Assembly (NCBI GenBank): GCA_005882525.1
Contig: VBGO01000032.1
Location: 1 to 12,343 of the forward strand
Origin: Chloroflexota bacterium
GTDB lineage: Bacteria > Chloroflexota > Dormibacteria > CF-121
Direction: 5' to 3'
Length of the DNA stretch: 12,343 nucleotides
The translations under genes and the position numbers were made by a program. The notes under the pieces are model-generated. The model worked only from the letters and a program-made list of their open reading frames with translations. It had not been told where the DNA came from and did not search any database. Shown piece after piece: positions 1 through 7,168 of this stretch; positions within the stretch are counted from its first letter, which is position 1, and each line of letters starts with the position of its first letter.

Positions 1-1431
1 GCCGCCCTCACGCTGCAGGATGCCGGGATCCGCGCGACCGTTTACGAATCATCCACCCGCATCGGTGGTCGGATGCACTCCGATTCGCCGGTCACGAACC
101 CGAACAACAGCTCGACCTGGGCTAATGCGCAGGCCAGTGAGTGGTGCGGCGAATTGATCGACCAGGGACACAAGACGATCTTGCGCCTCGCGCAGCGCTT
201 CGGCCTGGCCACCGTCAACCTACTGGCAGGCGAGCCCAACGGCTCCGACGATACCTACTACTTTTTTGGCCAGTATTACCCCAAGGACCAGGCGGATACC
301 GATTTCCAGCCCGTGCACAACGCGCTCCAGGGAGATGTGCAGACCGCGAGCTATCCGACGACGTACCGAATCAACACGCCCGGCGGCATCGCGCTGGACA
401 ATATAAGTGCATACGAGTGGATTGAGCAAAAAGTCCTGGGTGGCCATCGATCGGCGATGGGTCAGTTGCTCGACGTCGCCTACAACATCGAATACGGAGC
501 TGAGACAACCGATCAGTCAGCGCTGAACCTGGTGTATCTCCTTGGTTACAGCGCGAAACCGGGCAACTTCGCCATTTTCGGCGCCTCGAACGAGAAGTAT
601 CACATCGTCGGTGGAAACCAGCGCCTGCCGGAAACGATCGCGGCAAGTCTGAGTGAGCCGGTCGCGACCGGATGGCGCATGACAGCCATCGGATTCAACC
701 GCGACGGCAGCATTGCTGTCACCTTCTCGGTCGGCGGTCAGACCACGGTCCGGAACTTCGACCGCGTCATCCTCGCCCTGCCCTTCGCTGTCTTGCGCAC
801 GCTGAGCTACCGGAAGGCGAATTTCGACAGCATGAAGAGAACGGCCATCCAGGAGCTGGGTGGCGGCCGCAACGACAAGCTGCAACTCCAGTTCACGAGC
901 CGCTACTGGAACCAGTCCGGCCCCTGGGTCTCCCAGGTCGGCATCAGCAACGGCGCCAGCTACGCCGATACCGGCTACCAGAACACCTGGGACGTCACCC
1001 GGAGCCAGCCAGGCACGGCCGGGATCCTGGTTGATTACACCGGTGGGAACGTGGCGGGATCATTTGCCCCTTCCACCCCGTACAGCAGTTCCAAGACCAA
1101 CCCGCAGGTCAGGGCCTACGCAGAGACCTTCCTCAATCAGATCGAGCCGGTCTACCCTGGCATCGGTGGCATGTGGAACGGCCTGGCCACGCTGTCGGTC
1201 CCCGCGCTCGACCCAAACCTGAATTGCTCGTACTCCTACTGGAAAGTCGGCCAGTACCACACCTTCGGTGGCTACGAAAAAGCGCGCCAGCCTTTTCCGA
1301 ATGGGCCTATCCATTTCGCCGGCGAGCACTGCTCCCAGGATTTCCAGGGCTTCATGGAGGGCGGCGCCTCGGAAGGCGCTCGGGCGGCGGGCGAGATCCT
1401 GGCGGATTACAAGGCCGGAGTCGTCCCCTAG
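1..1431 (+). CDS. Flavin amine oxidase family protein, 5' end outside window
   Basis: FAD-dependent oxidase of the monoamine oxidase / phytoene desaturase-like superfamily; substrate unknown. The frame is open from base 1, giving 476 visible residues. The N-terminal GxGxxG dinucleotide loop is cut off, but the next element is present: helix AALTLQDAG, strand ATVYES with the acidic residue that binds ribose, then the IGGRMHS motif typical of this superfamily (residues about 1-26). The C-terminal FAD motif is clear near residues 440-465 (IHFAGEHCSQDFQGFMEGG, then an EGARAAGEIL helix). An internal ATG at base 73 opens the same frame but would delete part of the FAD domain, so it is not the real start. 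The stop TAG (1429-1431) overlaps the stop of the convergent downstream gene. Family assignment is secure; the specific reaction is not determined. Confidence 0.9.
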   Translation, partial: AALTLQDAGIRATVYESSTRIGGRMHSDSPVTNPNNSSTWANAQASEWCGELIDQGHKTILRLAQRFGLATVNLLAGEPNGSDDTYYFFGQYYPKDQADTDFQPVHNALQGDVQTASYPTTYRINTPGGIALDNISAYEWIEQKVLGGHRSAMGQLLDVAYNIEYGAETTDQSALNLVYLLGYSAKPGNFAIFGASNEKYHIVGGNQRLPETIAASLSEPVATGWRMTAIGFNRDGSIAVTFSVGGQTTVRNFDRVILALPFAVLRTLSYRKANFDSMKRTAIQELGGGRNDKLQLQFTSRYWNQSGPWVSQVGISNGASYADTGYQNTWDVTRSQPGTAGILVDYTGGNVAGSFAPSTPYSSSKTNPQVRAYAETFLNQIEPVYPGIGGMWNGLATLSVPALDPNLNCSYSYWKVGQYHTFGGYEKARQPFPNGPIHFAGEHCSQDFQGFMEGGASEGARAAGEILADYKAGVVP

Positions 1432-1688
1432 CCGCCGTCGTAGTCGGGAAAGTAGCGCCGGATCACCGAGAGATCGAACTCCTTGAGGATCGACTCTTTC
1501 GGCTCGCGCTTGAGCAGGAACGCCACACTATCGCGGACCAGCGCTTCGGCTGAGCGTCCTCGGGCCCAGCGGTCGTAGTCCTTGCGCGCCACGCGAACCA
1601 CGTGGTGGCTCGTCGACCTCTCGTCCGAGACCTCAACAGTGCATCGGTAGCCGTCTCCATCCGCTTCGCAGCGCACCTCGACCGACAT
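1428..1688 (-). CDS. Small conserved protein of unknown function (86 aa)
   Basis: Starts at the ATG ending at 1688 (MSVEVRCEADGDGYRC...). The same frame extends upstream to 1862 but would then run antisense into the LLM gene, so the short form is preferred. No signal peptide or membrane segment. The N-terminal half looks like a small beta-sandwich or sheet (VEVRCEADGDGYRCTVEV), followed by a helical stretch and a C-terminal block ending in FLLKREPKESILKEFDLSVI and then YFPDYDGG. From memory, similar short proteins with a REPKESIL...FDL..I.RYFP ending occur as unnamed hypotheticals in Actinobacteria and Chloroflexota; no function is known to me. Its stop overlaps the amine oxidase stop in a shared CTAG. 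It diverges from the LLM gene with only 18 bases between the two start codons, and I see no Shine-Dalgarno sequence. Confidence 0.8.
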   Translation of the reverse strand: MSVEVRCEADGDGYRCTVEVSDERSTSHHVVRVARKDYDRWARGRSAEALVRDSVAFLLKREPKESILKEFDLSVIRRYFPDYDGG

Positions 1689-1694
1689 GGCTTC

Positions 1695-1700
1695 TAAACT
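1695..1700 (+). promoter_or_regulatory. Candidate leaderless -10 box of the LLM gene
   Basis: TAAACT fits TANNNT and ends 6 bases before the ATG at 1707. There is no Shine-Dalgarno sequence in the 18-base gap. This spacing is what a leaderless transcript starting at the ATG would need. No convincing -35 element is visible, so the call rests on position and on similar arrangements at two other genes in the window. Confidence 0.45.
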
Positions 1701-1706
1701 CGAATC

Positions 1707-2640
1707 ATGGCAGTGAAATTTGGCGTCTTTACGCCCCAAGGTTGGCGGACGGACCTGGTCCAGATCAAGGATCCCATCAAGAAGTATGAGGCGATGACGA
1801 AGGTGGCCCAGGCTGCGGACCGGGGGCCCTGGGACTCGATCTGGGTGTACGACCACTTCCACACCGTGCCCGAACCAAAGCTGGAGGCCACCTTCGAGTG
1901 CTGGACGATCACCTCGACGCTGGCGCGCGACACCAAACGCGTCCGGGTCGGCCAGATGGTCGGCTGCAACGGCTATCGACGGGCGCCTGAACGCGGGACT
2001 GGGCGCCGGCTGGTACGAGCACGAGTGGCGCGCCTATGGCTTCGGCTTCCCGGAACTGAAAGAGCGGATGGGGATGTTCAAGGAGGCCTGCGAGATCATC
2101 CACCGGATGTGGAGCGAGGACTACCCCGTCTTCCACGGGAAGTACTACACGATCGACCGGCCGATCAACGAGCCGAAAGGCGTCCAGAAGCCGCATCCGC
2201 CGTTCTGGATTGGGGGATCCGGTGAGCGCGTCACCCTCAAGCTGGTCGCCCAGTTCGGCGACGCCTGCAATATCGGCGGTGATCCTGACACGATCCGGCA
2301 CAAGCTCGGCGTCCTCCGCCAGCATTGCGACGCGGTCGGGCGCAACTACGACGACATCATCAAGTCGGCGGAGGTTGAGGTGTTGGCCATCGGCAAGGGC
2401 GACGACCCGGAGCGGGCCAGGGCCCAAGCCCGCCGTTACGAGTCCTTCCGCGAGGGAACGCTGGTGGCCGACGCTGGCAGGGTGGCGGAGCACCTGCAGA
2501 CCCTGATCGCGGCGGGCATCAACTATTTCATCGTTTACATCCCGGGCGTCGCCTACGACCAGGAACCGCTGCACCGCTTCGAAACTGAAGTCATTCCGAT
2601 GCTCGCCCAGCCAACCCCGATACACTCGACCACGGGATGA
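1707..2640 (+). pseudogene. LLM-class (probably F420-dependent) oxidoreductase, frameshifted by an internal deletion
   Basis: Luciferase-like TIM-barrel flavin/F420 oxidoreductase, close to the family with MVGCNGYRNPALLAK in its N-terminal third. The first 90 codons (MAVKFGVFTPQGW to VGQMVGCNGY, through 1976) are in one frame. The remainder, from DGRLNAGLGAGWYEHEW (1978) to the stop at 2638-2640, is in another. Family members normally have about 16 more residues between these blocks, so roughly 47 bases appear to be missing at the junction (about 1974-1980), which also shifts the frame. The second part contains the usual WIGGSGERVTLKLVAQFGD and NIGGDPDTIRHKLGVL segments and looks intact. An ATG at 2068 opens the second frame but lies inside the barrel. 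No ribosomal slip could restore the missing residues. It is either a recent pseudogene or a deletion error in the assembly. The 3' end overlaps the next start as ATGA. Confidence 0.85.
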
Positions 2641-3248
2641 GCGCCGGCGAGCTGACCGTCTACATCGATTTCCTCTGTCCGTGGGCGTATCGGGGGTCGA
2701 TGTGGCTGGCGGACGTCGAAAAGGCCGGCCGCGTCCGGCCGCAGTGGGGCTTCTTTTCGCTGAGCCAGAACCACGAGGCCCGCGGCGGGACGCCCGAGCC
2801 GCCAACCTGGGAGCGCAACCCCCAGGCCAAGGGCCTGCCCGCATTCCTGGCGGCGACCGCTGCCCGGGCCCAGGGCGAGGACGCCGGGAACCGATTCCGG
2901 CTCGCGCTCCAGCGCGCCCGGCATGAAGACCACCTGCCCGTCGACCAGCACTCGACGCACCGGCTCGCCGCGGAGCGGGCCAAGCTCGACGTCGCGCGCT
3001 GGGAGCTCGATGTCCAGACGGCGGATTTTGGCACCCTCGCCGCCGAGCACACGGAAGCAGTGCGGCGGGGCGTGTTCGGGGTGCCGACGCTGGTCTGGCC
3101 CGAGGGCCGCAGCTACTACCTGAAGATCACCGAGCTGATCCCGGGCGACCGCGCGGTCGCGCTGTTCGACGCGATCGAGACCGTCCATCGCTTTGGCGAG
3201 GTGATCGAGATCAAGACACCCGAATCGGAAGGGACGCTCGCCGCCTAA
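2637..3248 (+). CDS. DsbA-family thioredoxin-fold protein
   Basis: 203 residues, cytoplasmic (no signal peptide). The N-terminal strand YIDFLCPWAYRG (residues 9-20) is the signature of the DsbA / FrnE / 2-hydroxychromene-2-carboxylate isomerase superfamily: Cys14-Pro15 with no second Cys of a CxxC, so it is not a classical dithiol oxidase. The helical insertion domain spans about residues 45-130. The cis-Pro loop is GVFGVPTLVW with Pro150. These features fit a glutathione- or small-thiol-using transferase/isomerase-like DsbA protein, but the substrate cannot be told. The start ATG overlaps the LLM stop (ATGA), so the two genes are probably translationally coupled. If the upstream gene is really frameshifted, premature termination far upstream could lower expression of this one. 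Confidence 0.85.
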   Translation: MSAGELTVYIDFLCPWAYRGSMWLADVEKAGRVRPQWGFFSLSQNHEARGGTPEPPTWERNPQAKGLPAFLAATAARAQGEDAGNRFRLALQRARHEDHLPVDQHSTHRLAAERAKLDVARWELDVQTADFGTLAAEHTEAVRRGVFGVPTLVWPEGRSYYLKITELIPGDRAVALFDAIETVHRFGEVIEIKTPESEGTLAA

Positions 3249-3298
3249 GCAGCCCCACCCCGAGCCTCCGCCGGGAGCGGGGAGGGAGAATATGCCGC

Positions 3299-3979
3299 AT
3301 GGCCCAGAACTGGCAGGACCCGGCATTCGCCGGTCAGTGGGACGCCCGACACCTGGCCGGCAATCCGGCACGAGCTGAGCACCTGGCCATCTTGCTGTCG
3401 ATGATGGAGGAGGTGCCACAAGGCTGGGTTCTCGACCTGGGATGCGGCTCGGGCCTGGTCGCCCAGATGGTGCTCGACCGGTCGGCCGGCGCCCGGATCT
3501 TCGGCGTGGACTCATCGGCGGCGATGCTCGGGCTGGCGCACGAGCGCCTCGCATCATATGGGGACCGGACCCGGTTGGCGGAGGGTGATCTGACCGCGCT
3601 CGACCGGGTTGACGCGCCGTCCGGCTGTGCCGCCGTCATCGCCGTCCAATCGCTGCATCACCTGGCCGAGCCGCAATATCAGTCGGCGGTTCGTTGGACG
3701 TTCGAACACCTGGCGCCGGCCGGCTGGTTCGTCATCATCGATCGCCTGGCGATTCCTTCGGAAACGCTGTACTCGGCGTTCTACGTCCTTCGCGAACGCC
3801 AGGGCCAGAGCCCGAACCCGCCCGACTGGTCCGGTTACCTCGATTGGCTCGCGGCGAACGGCGACCGGCCTCAGCCGGTGCAGACCATCCTGCGTCTCCT
3901 CGAGGCGGCGGGGTTCCAGGCGGCCGCCCTCGACGTGCGCGGCGATCGGGGCATGGTGGTCGGACGCCGGCCGGCTTAG
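3299..3979 (+). CDS. Class I SAM-dependent methyltransferase
   Basis: 226 residues. Motif I is VLDLGCGSG at residues 44-52. The acidic residue binding the ribose is in FGVDSSAAML (Asp71), and the adenine-side acidic motif is AEGDLTAL (Asp97). The motif IV/post region is VIAVQSLHHLAEP (113-125), and the C-terminal strand pair is typical of the Methyltransf_11/25 type. The substrate is unknown; this broad class methylates small molecules, lipids or proteins. The start at 3299 is chosen because the motif I frame opens there and a purine-rich GGAGGGAG (3281-3288) lies 10 bases upstream. It follows the DsbA-family gene by 50 bases on the same strand and may be cotranscribed. The stop overlaps the convergent zinc-finger gene through TTAG. 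Confidence 0.9.
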   Translation: MAQNWQDPAFAGQWDARHLAGNPARAEHLAILLSMMEEVPQGWVLDLGCGSGLVAQMVLDRSAGARIFGVDSSAAMLGLAHERLASYGDRTRLAEGDLTALDRVDAPSGCAAVIAVQSLHHLAEPQYQSAVRWTFEHLAPAGWFVIIDRLAIPSETLYSAFYVLRERQGQSPNPPDWSGYLDWLAANGDRPQPVQTILRLLEAAGFQAAALDVRGDRGMVVGRRPA

Positions 3980-4248
3980 TCGGTCTCGAACATCACGTCG
4001 TCGACGTAGCAGTACATCCAGCTCTCGCCCGGCTCGAGCGACCGGACGATGGGATGGCTGGTGGCACGGAAATGCTTGGTCGCGTGCTTATTCTTCGACG
4101 AGTCGCAACAGCCGACGTGGCCACAGCTCTCGCAGAGCCGAAGGTGCACCCAGGTGTCGCCCATCTTCAGGCACTCCTCGCAGCCCTTGGTCCGTGGCCG
4201 CGGATTACGAATCGTCTCGAGATGCGTGCAGACCTGTGTCGTTGCCAT
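3976..4248 (-). CDS. UBP-type zinc finger protein (90 aa)
   Basis: Stand-alone zf-UBP domain (the ZnF of ubiquitin-specific proteases, Pfam zf-UBP), common as a small bacterial protein although bacteria generally lack ubiquitin; its bacterial role is not established. Metal ligands are visible: Cys7/His9, Cys23/Cys26, Cys39/Cys42, Cys47, His55, His59 and His65. The LRLCESCGHVGCCDSS block is typical. Length matches the family. A perfect AAGGAGG lies 8 bases before the ATG. The gene sits 20 bases after the ABC exporter stop and is most likely the last gene of that operon. Its TAA stop overlaps the methyltransferase TAG in a shared TTAG. Confidence 0.9.
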   Translation of the reverse strand: MATTQVCTHLETIRNPRPRTKGCEECLKMGDTWVHLRLCESCGHVGCCDSSKNKHATKHFRATSHPIVRSLEPGESWMYCYVDDVMFETD

Positions 4249-4256
4249 CCTCGATG

Positions 4257-4263
4257 CCTCCTT
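4257..4263 (-). promoter_or_regulatory. Shine-Dalgarno sequence of the zf-UBP gene
   Basis: AAGGAGG on the minus strand, 8 bases before the ATG ending at 4248. It fixes the start and shows that this operon-internal gene depends on a ribosome binding site, unlike the head genes that look leaderless. Confidence 0.8.
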
Positions 4264-4268
4264 CCCGG

Positions 4269-6083
4269 TTAGGCGGGAGTCGCCAGCTCGTCGGCCGCCT
4301 CAAACTGGCGGTGATACAGTCGCGCGTACAGTCCATTCTGCTTCAGCAGGTCGGCGTGGCGCCCTTGCTCGACCAGTTCGCCATGGTCCATCACCAGGAT
4401 GAGATCGGCGGCCAGGATGGTCGAGAGCCGGTGGGCAATGACCAGCGAGGTGCGGCCCTGGAACAACGGCCGCAACGCCACCTGAATGAGGTGCTCGGAT
4501 TCCGAGTCGAGGTTCGACGTCGCCTCGTCCAGGATCAAGACCCGCGGATCCTTGAGGATCACCCGGGCGATCGCCACCCGCTGCTTCTCGCCGCCGCTCA
4601 GGCGGTGACCCCTCTCCCCCACCACGGTGTCATAGCCTTCGGGCAGCGACGCGATGAAGTCGTGGATGTAGGCGGCTTTCGCCGCGGCGATCATCTCAGC
4701 CTCGGTGGCATCGGGCTTCGCGTAGAGCAGGTTGTCGCGGATCGACGCATGGAAGAGGAAGGTGTCCTGGAAGACCATGCCGATCTGTCGTCCGAGCGAT
4801 TCAAGGCTGAGATCACGAACGTCGTGATCGTCCAGTCGAACAGCCCCGAGCTGCGGGTCATAGAAGCGTGGGAGAAGGCTCGTCACGGTGCTCTTCCCGG
4901 CCCCGGTTGGTCCGACCAGCGCCGCCAGTTGCCCGGGCTCGATCCTGAAGGAGACGTCTCGCAAGGCCGCGCGCTCGCTGGTCCCGTAGCGGAAGGACAC
5001 TTGATCGAACTGGACCTGCCCGCGGGCATGCCCGATCTGGATGGCGGCCGGCTTCTCGTCGATCTCGACGGGCAGGTCCATGTACTCGAAGATCCGCTGG
5101 AAGAGCGCCAGCGAGCCGACGACGTTGACCTGCATGTTCGCGAGCGAGCCGACGGGACCGTAGAGGCGGCCGAGTAGCACCGTCGCAAACGTGACCACCG
5201 TGCCCAGTGACTCCTGGCCCGTCACGACGAGGTAGCCGCCGAACAGCCAGAGCACCGCCGGCCCCGCCGTGCCCAGAATGCCCATCAGCATGAAGAACCA
5301 GCGGCCGATCATCGACTGCCGGATGTTCAGCCGGCGGAGCTGATCGTTGAGTGTCCCAAACCGGAGCGTTTCCGCGTTTTGCTTGACGAACGCCTTGACC
5401 AGTTGCATTCCTGATATCCCCAATGTCTCCTGCATGTAGGCCGTCATCTCGGCCAGCTTCCCCTGAGTGGCCTTGCGCGCCTGGAAGGTCGCCTTCCCCA
5501 CCTGACGCGTTGGCAGGAGGAACGCCGGCAAGACGATCAGCGCCGCGAGCGTGAGCTTCCAGTCGAGGGCGAACATCAGGACGACGGTGCTGGCGAGGAT
5601 GACGACGTTGTTGACCAGGCTGAAGATGGTGTCGGAGACCACGCTTTGCACGCCGTTGACGTCGTTGCTCAGCCGGGACATCACGTCACCCGTGCGAGTG
5701 GCGGTAAAGAACGCGATCGATTGCTTGAGCACGCGGTCGAACAGCTGATTGCGCAGGTCGAACATGATGCTCTGGCTGATTCGGTTGCTGAAGTAGGACT
5801 GCACGACGCCGATCAGGCCGGCCAGCAGGGATGAGCCGACCAGGAGCGCGATCAAGAGGGCGACGAATCCGAACTGGCCATGGGGCCCGGTCAGGTAGTT
5901 GATGAGGTCACGCGTGACGAGCGCCGGGACCAGGCCGAGCGCCGCCGCCGCGCCGATGCACGCCAGCACGATCAGGGCAAGGCGCCAGTACGGGAGGAAG
6001 TAGCTGAAGACACGCTTGAGCAACGGCCACTCCACCTTCACCCCCGGCTCCGGCTCGTGAAAGCCGCCGTGCCACCAGTACAT
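4269..6083 (-). CDS. ABC exporter, fused membrane and ATPase domains (half-transporter)
   Basis: 604 residues, normal for an MsbA/LmrA-type half-exporter that works as a homo- or heterodimer in the cytoplasmic membrane. A short leader MYWWHGGFHEP precedes the six-helix ABC_membrane domain (about 30-325; hydrophobic segments near 34-54, 73-93, 150-172, 174-190, 262-285 and 294-310). The ATPase domain follows: Walker A GPTGAGKST (391-399), Q-loop VFQDTF (Gln439), signature LSGGEKQR (495-502), Walker B VLILDEATS (515-523) and H-loop IAHRLS (His551). All catalytic elements are intact. Substrate unknown; drugs, lipids or peptides are all possible for this class. No partner half-transporter gene is adjacent, which favours a homodimer. 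It follows the protease gene by 39 bases and precedes the zinc-finger gene by 20. Confidence 0.95.
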   Translation of the reverse strand: MYWWHGGFHEPEPGVKVEWPLLKRVFSYFLPYWRLALIVLACIGAAAALGLVPALVTRDLINYLTGPHGQFGFVALLIALLVGSSLLAGLIGVVQSYFSNRISQSIMFDLRNQLFDRVLKQSIAFFTATRTGDVMSRLSNDVNGVQSVVSDTIFSLVNNVVILASTVVLMFALDWKLTLAALIVLPAFLLPTRQVGKATFQARKATQGKLAEMTAYMQETLGISGMQLVKAFVKQNAETLRFGTLNDQLRRLNIRQSMIGRWFFMLMGILGTAGPAVLWLFGGYLVVTGQESLGTVVTFATVLLGRLYGPVGSLANMQVNVVGSLALFQRIFEYMDLPVEIDEKPAAIQIGHARGQVQFDQVSFRYGTSERAALRDVSFRIEPGQLAALVGPTGAGKSTVTSLLPRFYDPQLGAVRLDDHDVRDLSLESLGRQIGMVFQDTFLFHASIRDNLLYAKPDATEAEMIAAAKAAYIHDFIASLPEGYDTVVGERGHRLSGGEKQRVAIARVILKDPRVLILDEATSNLDSESEHLIQVALRPLFQGRTSLVIAHRLSTILAADLILVMDHGELVEQGRHADLLKQNGLYARLYHRQFEAADELATPA

Positions 6084-6090
6084 AGTGGTT

Positions 6091-6096
6091 AGCCTA
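6091..6096 (-). promoter_or_regulatory. Candidate leaderless -10 box of the ABC exporter gene
   Basis: TAGGCT on the minus strand (TANNNT), 7 bases before the ATG ending at 6083. No Shine-Dalgarno sequence is present between box and start. It would give the exporter its own promoter inside the 39-base gap after the protease gene. No strong -35 element is seen. Confidence 0.4.
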
Positions 6097-6122
6097 CCCA
6101 GCCGCGGCCGCGTTCGAACGAA

Positions 6123-7019
6123 TCAGCTTCCAGGCACTTCGCCGAGGGTGACCGCAACCTGCTTCAGCTCGCCCCCCCGGACCACTTCGAACTTGTGCAC
6201 CGAGTCGACGTCGAGCCCACGGAGTCTGGCGAAGAGGGCATCCAGCCGCCCGAACAGTGGATCGCCGTCCACCGTGACGATCGTGTCCCCCTGGAGGAGA
6301 CCGGCCTTGTGGGCTGGACCATCGGTCTCCACCGTAACGACCAGGAGCCCCCCTTCCTGTCCAAGCTGGCCCGCCAGGGCTTCGCTCAGCCGGATGGGCT
6401 GGGCGCCCACGCCGAGGTAGGCGCGGCGGACCCGGCCGTAGGTCCGCAGGCTTTCAGCAACCTTCTCGGCAGTTTCCACCGGCATCGCGAGGCTGACGCC
6501 ACGCCCGTAGTTCCAGCTGTTGATGCCGATCACGCGGCCCTGCGCATCGACGAGCGGACCGCCGGAGAACCCCGGCAATAGCTCGGCGCTCGTCTGGATC
6601 AGCGAATTGACCTGCCCGCCCCGCCAACTCCGAAATTCACCAGACGAGCCGCTCACGATCCCAAGCGTCACCTGCTGGTCGCCGACGTAACCGCCGAGCG
6701 CCAGGACGATCTGGCCCAGGCGCACGTCTTGCGACCGTCCCCGCGGTGCGGGCGTACCGCGCAACCCCTCGGTTTTGAGCAGGGCGAGGTCGGTAGCGCG
6801 GTCCCGACCGAGAACCGATGCCTTGACGGTCGTGGGGGGGCCGCTTACCAGGATGGCGTCGTCGTCCTCGATGACGTGATCGGCAGTCAGAACCAGGTTG
6901 TCCGCCCAGATGATGCCGGTTGCCGGGCGACCGGGGCGAGCTTCGACCCGGACGACACTCGGCGCGAGGGCTGCGACCACCTGGGCGATCTCGCGTGAAA
7001 GCTCGGACAGCGTTGCCAT
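6123..7019 (-). CDS. HtrA/DegP-like trypsin-fold serine protease with one PDZ domain, no signal peptide
   Basis: 298 residues. The S1C catalytic triad is present: His48 in VLTADHVIE, Asp77 in RDRATDLALL and Ser152 in LLPGFSGGPLVD. The family's usual GNSGGPL has Phe in place of Asn just before the serine. The AMPVETAEKV segment (178-187) ends the protease domain. A single PDZ domain spans about 200-295, with YLGVGAQPI at its start and the GPAHKAGLLQGDTIVTVDGDPL core. Unlike most HtrA proteins there is no N-terminal signal or membrane anchor: the protein starts directly with MATLSELSREIAQ, so it is probably cytoplasmic. Likely role is protein quality control or regulated proteolysis. It is the first gene of the protease-exporter-zinc finger run and diverges from the SIMPL gene across 149 bases. 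Confidence 0.9.
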   Translation of the reverse strand: MATLSELSREIAQVVAALAPSVVRVEARPGRPATGIIWADNLVLTADHVIEDDDAILVSGPPTTVKASVLGRDRATDLALLKTEGLRGTPAPRGRSQDVRLGQIVLALGGYVGDQQVTLGIVSGSSGEFRSWRGGQVNSLIQTSAELLPGFSGGPLVDAQGRVIGINSWNYGRGVSLAMPVETAEKVAESLRTYGRVRRAYLGVGAQPIRLSEALAGQLGQEGGLLVVTVETDGPAHKAGLLQGDTIVTVDGDPLFGRLDALFARLRGLDVDSVHKFEVVRGGELKQVAVTLGEVPGS

Positions 7020-7025
7020 GCCGCC

Positions 7026-7031
7026 ACGCTA
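7026..7031 (-). promoter_or_regulatory. Candidate leaderless -10 box of the protease gene
   Basis: TAGCGT on the minus strand, 6 bases before the ATG ending at 7019; the gap is GC-rich without a good Shine-Dalgarno sequence. A GATGAC-like element lies about 18 bases upstream and could serve as a weak -35. Confidence 0.4.
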
Positions 7032-7131
7032 TCGCGTCGATTCGCCGGCGTCATCACCCGGACGCCCGGGAAACCGACCACCCATAAGGGCAGGGTGTAA
7101 CGGTTTGGTGCCAGGCAACGTTCTTAGATCT

Positions 7132-7150
7132 GATTCATCGATCGATTCAT
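7132..7150 (+). repeat. Short direct repeat GATTCAT x2 upstream of the SIMPL gene
   Basis: GATTCAT occurs at 7132-7138 and again at 7144-7150, a 12-base period, with the self-complementary ATCGATCGAT between and across them. It lies just before the ribosome binding site of the SIMPL gene in the 149-base divergent intergenic region (7020-7168). It could be an operator or an mRNA leader structure. Apart from this and the protease -10 box, I see nothing definite in that region. Confidence 0.4.
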
Positions 7151-7155
7151 TTCGG

Positions 7156-7161
7156 AAGGAG
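7156..7161 (+). promoter_or_regulatory. Shine-Dalgarno sequence of the SIMPL gene
   Basis: AAGGAG within GGAAGGAG, 7 bases before the ATG at 7169. It decides for that start over the later in-frame ATG at 7187. Confidence 0.75.
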
Positions 7162-7168
7162 CAACATC

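Noticed and set aside
2068..2640. The 3' part of the LLM gene as a separate shorter gene starting at ATG 2068
   Set aside because: The frame carries family-conserved sequence upstream of this ATG (DGRLNAGLGAGWYEHEW), so it is the broken remainder of one gene.
3258..3282. Hairpin CCCCG...CTCC-gccg-GGAG-CGGGG between the DsbA-family and methyltransferase genes
   Set aside because: The stem has a 3-base bulge and no T tract follows; the 3' arm runs into the purine-rich ribosome binding region. It does not qualify as a terminator.
1909..3557. Two long overlapping minus-strand open frames opposite the LLM, DsbA-family and methyltransferase genes
   Set aside because: Low-complexity Arg/Pro/Gly/Ala sequence antisense to genes with clear domains; shadows.
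3609..5177. 522-codon plus-strand open frame
   Set aside because: It runs antisense through the zf-UBP and ABC exporter genes and out of frame through the methyltransferase, with an Arg/Ser-rich composition typical of shadow frames in high-GC DNA.
6104..6120. Palindromes GCGGCCGC and CGTTCGAACG between the protease and exporter genes
   Set aside because: Short and GC-rich, with no T tract; they occur easily by chance in this composition, and the genes look cotranscribed.
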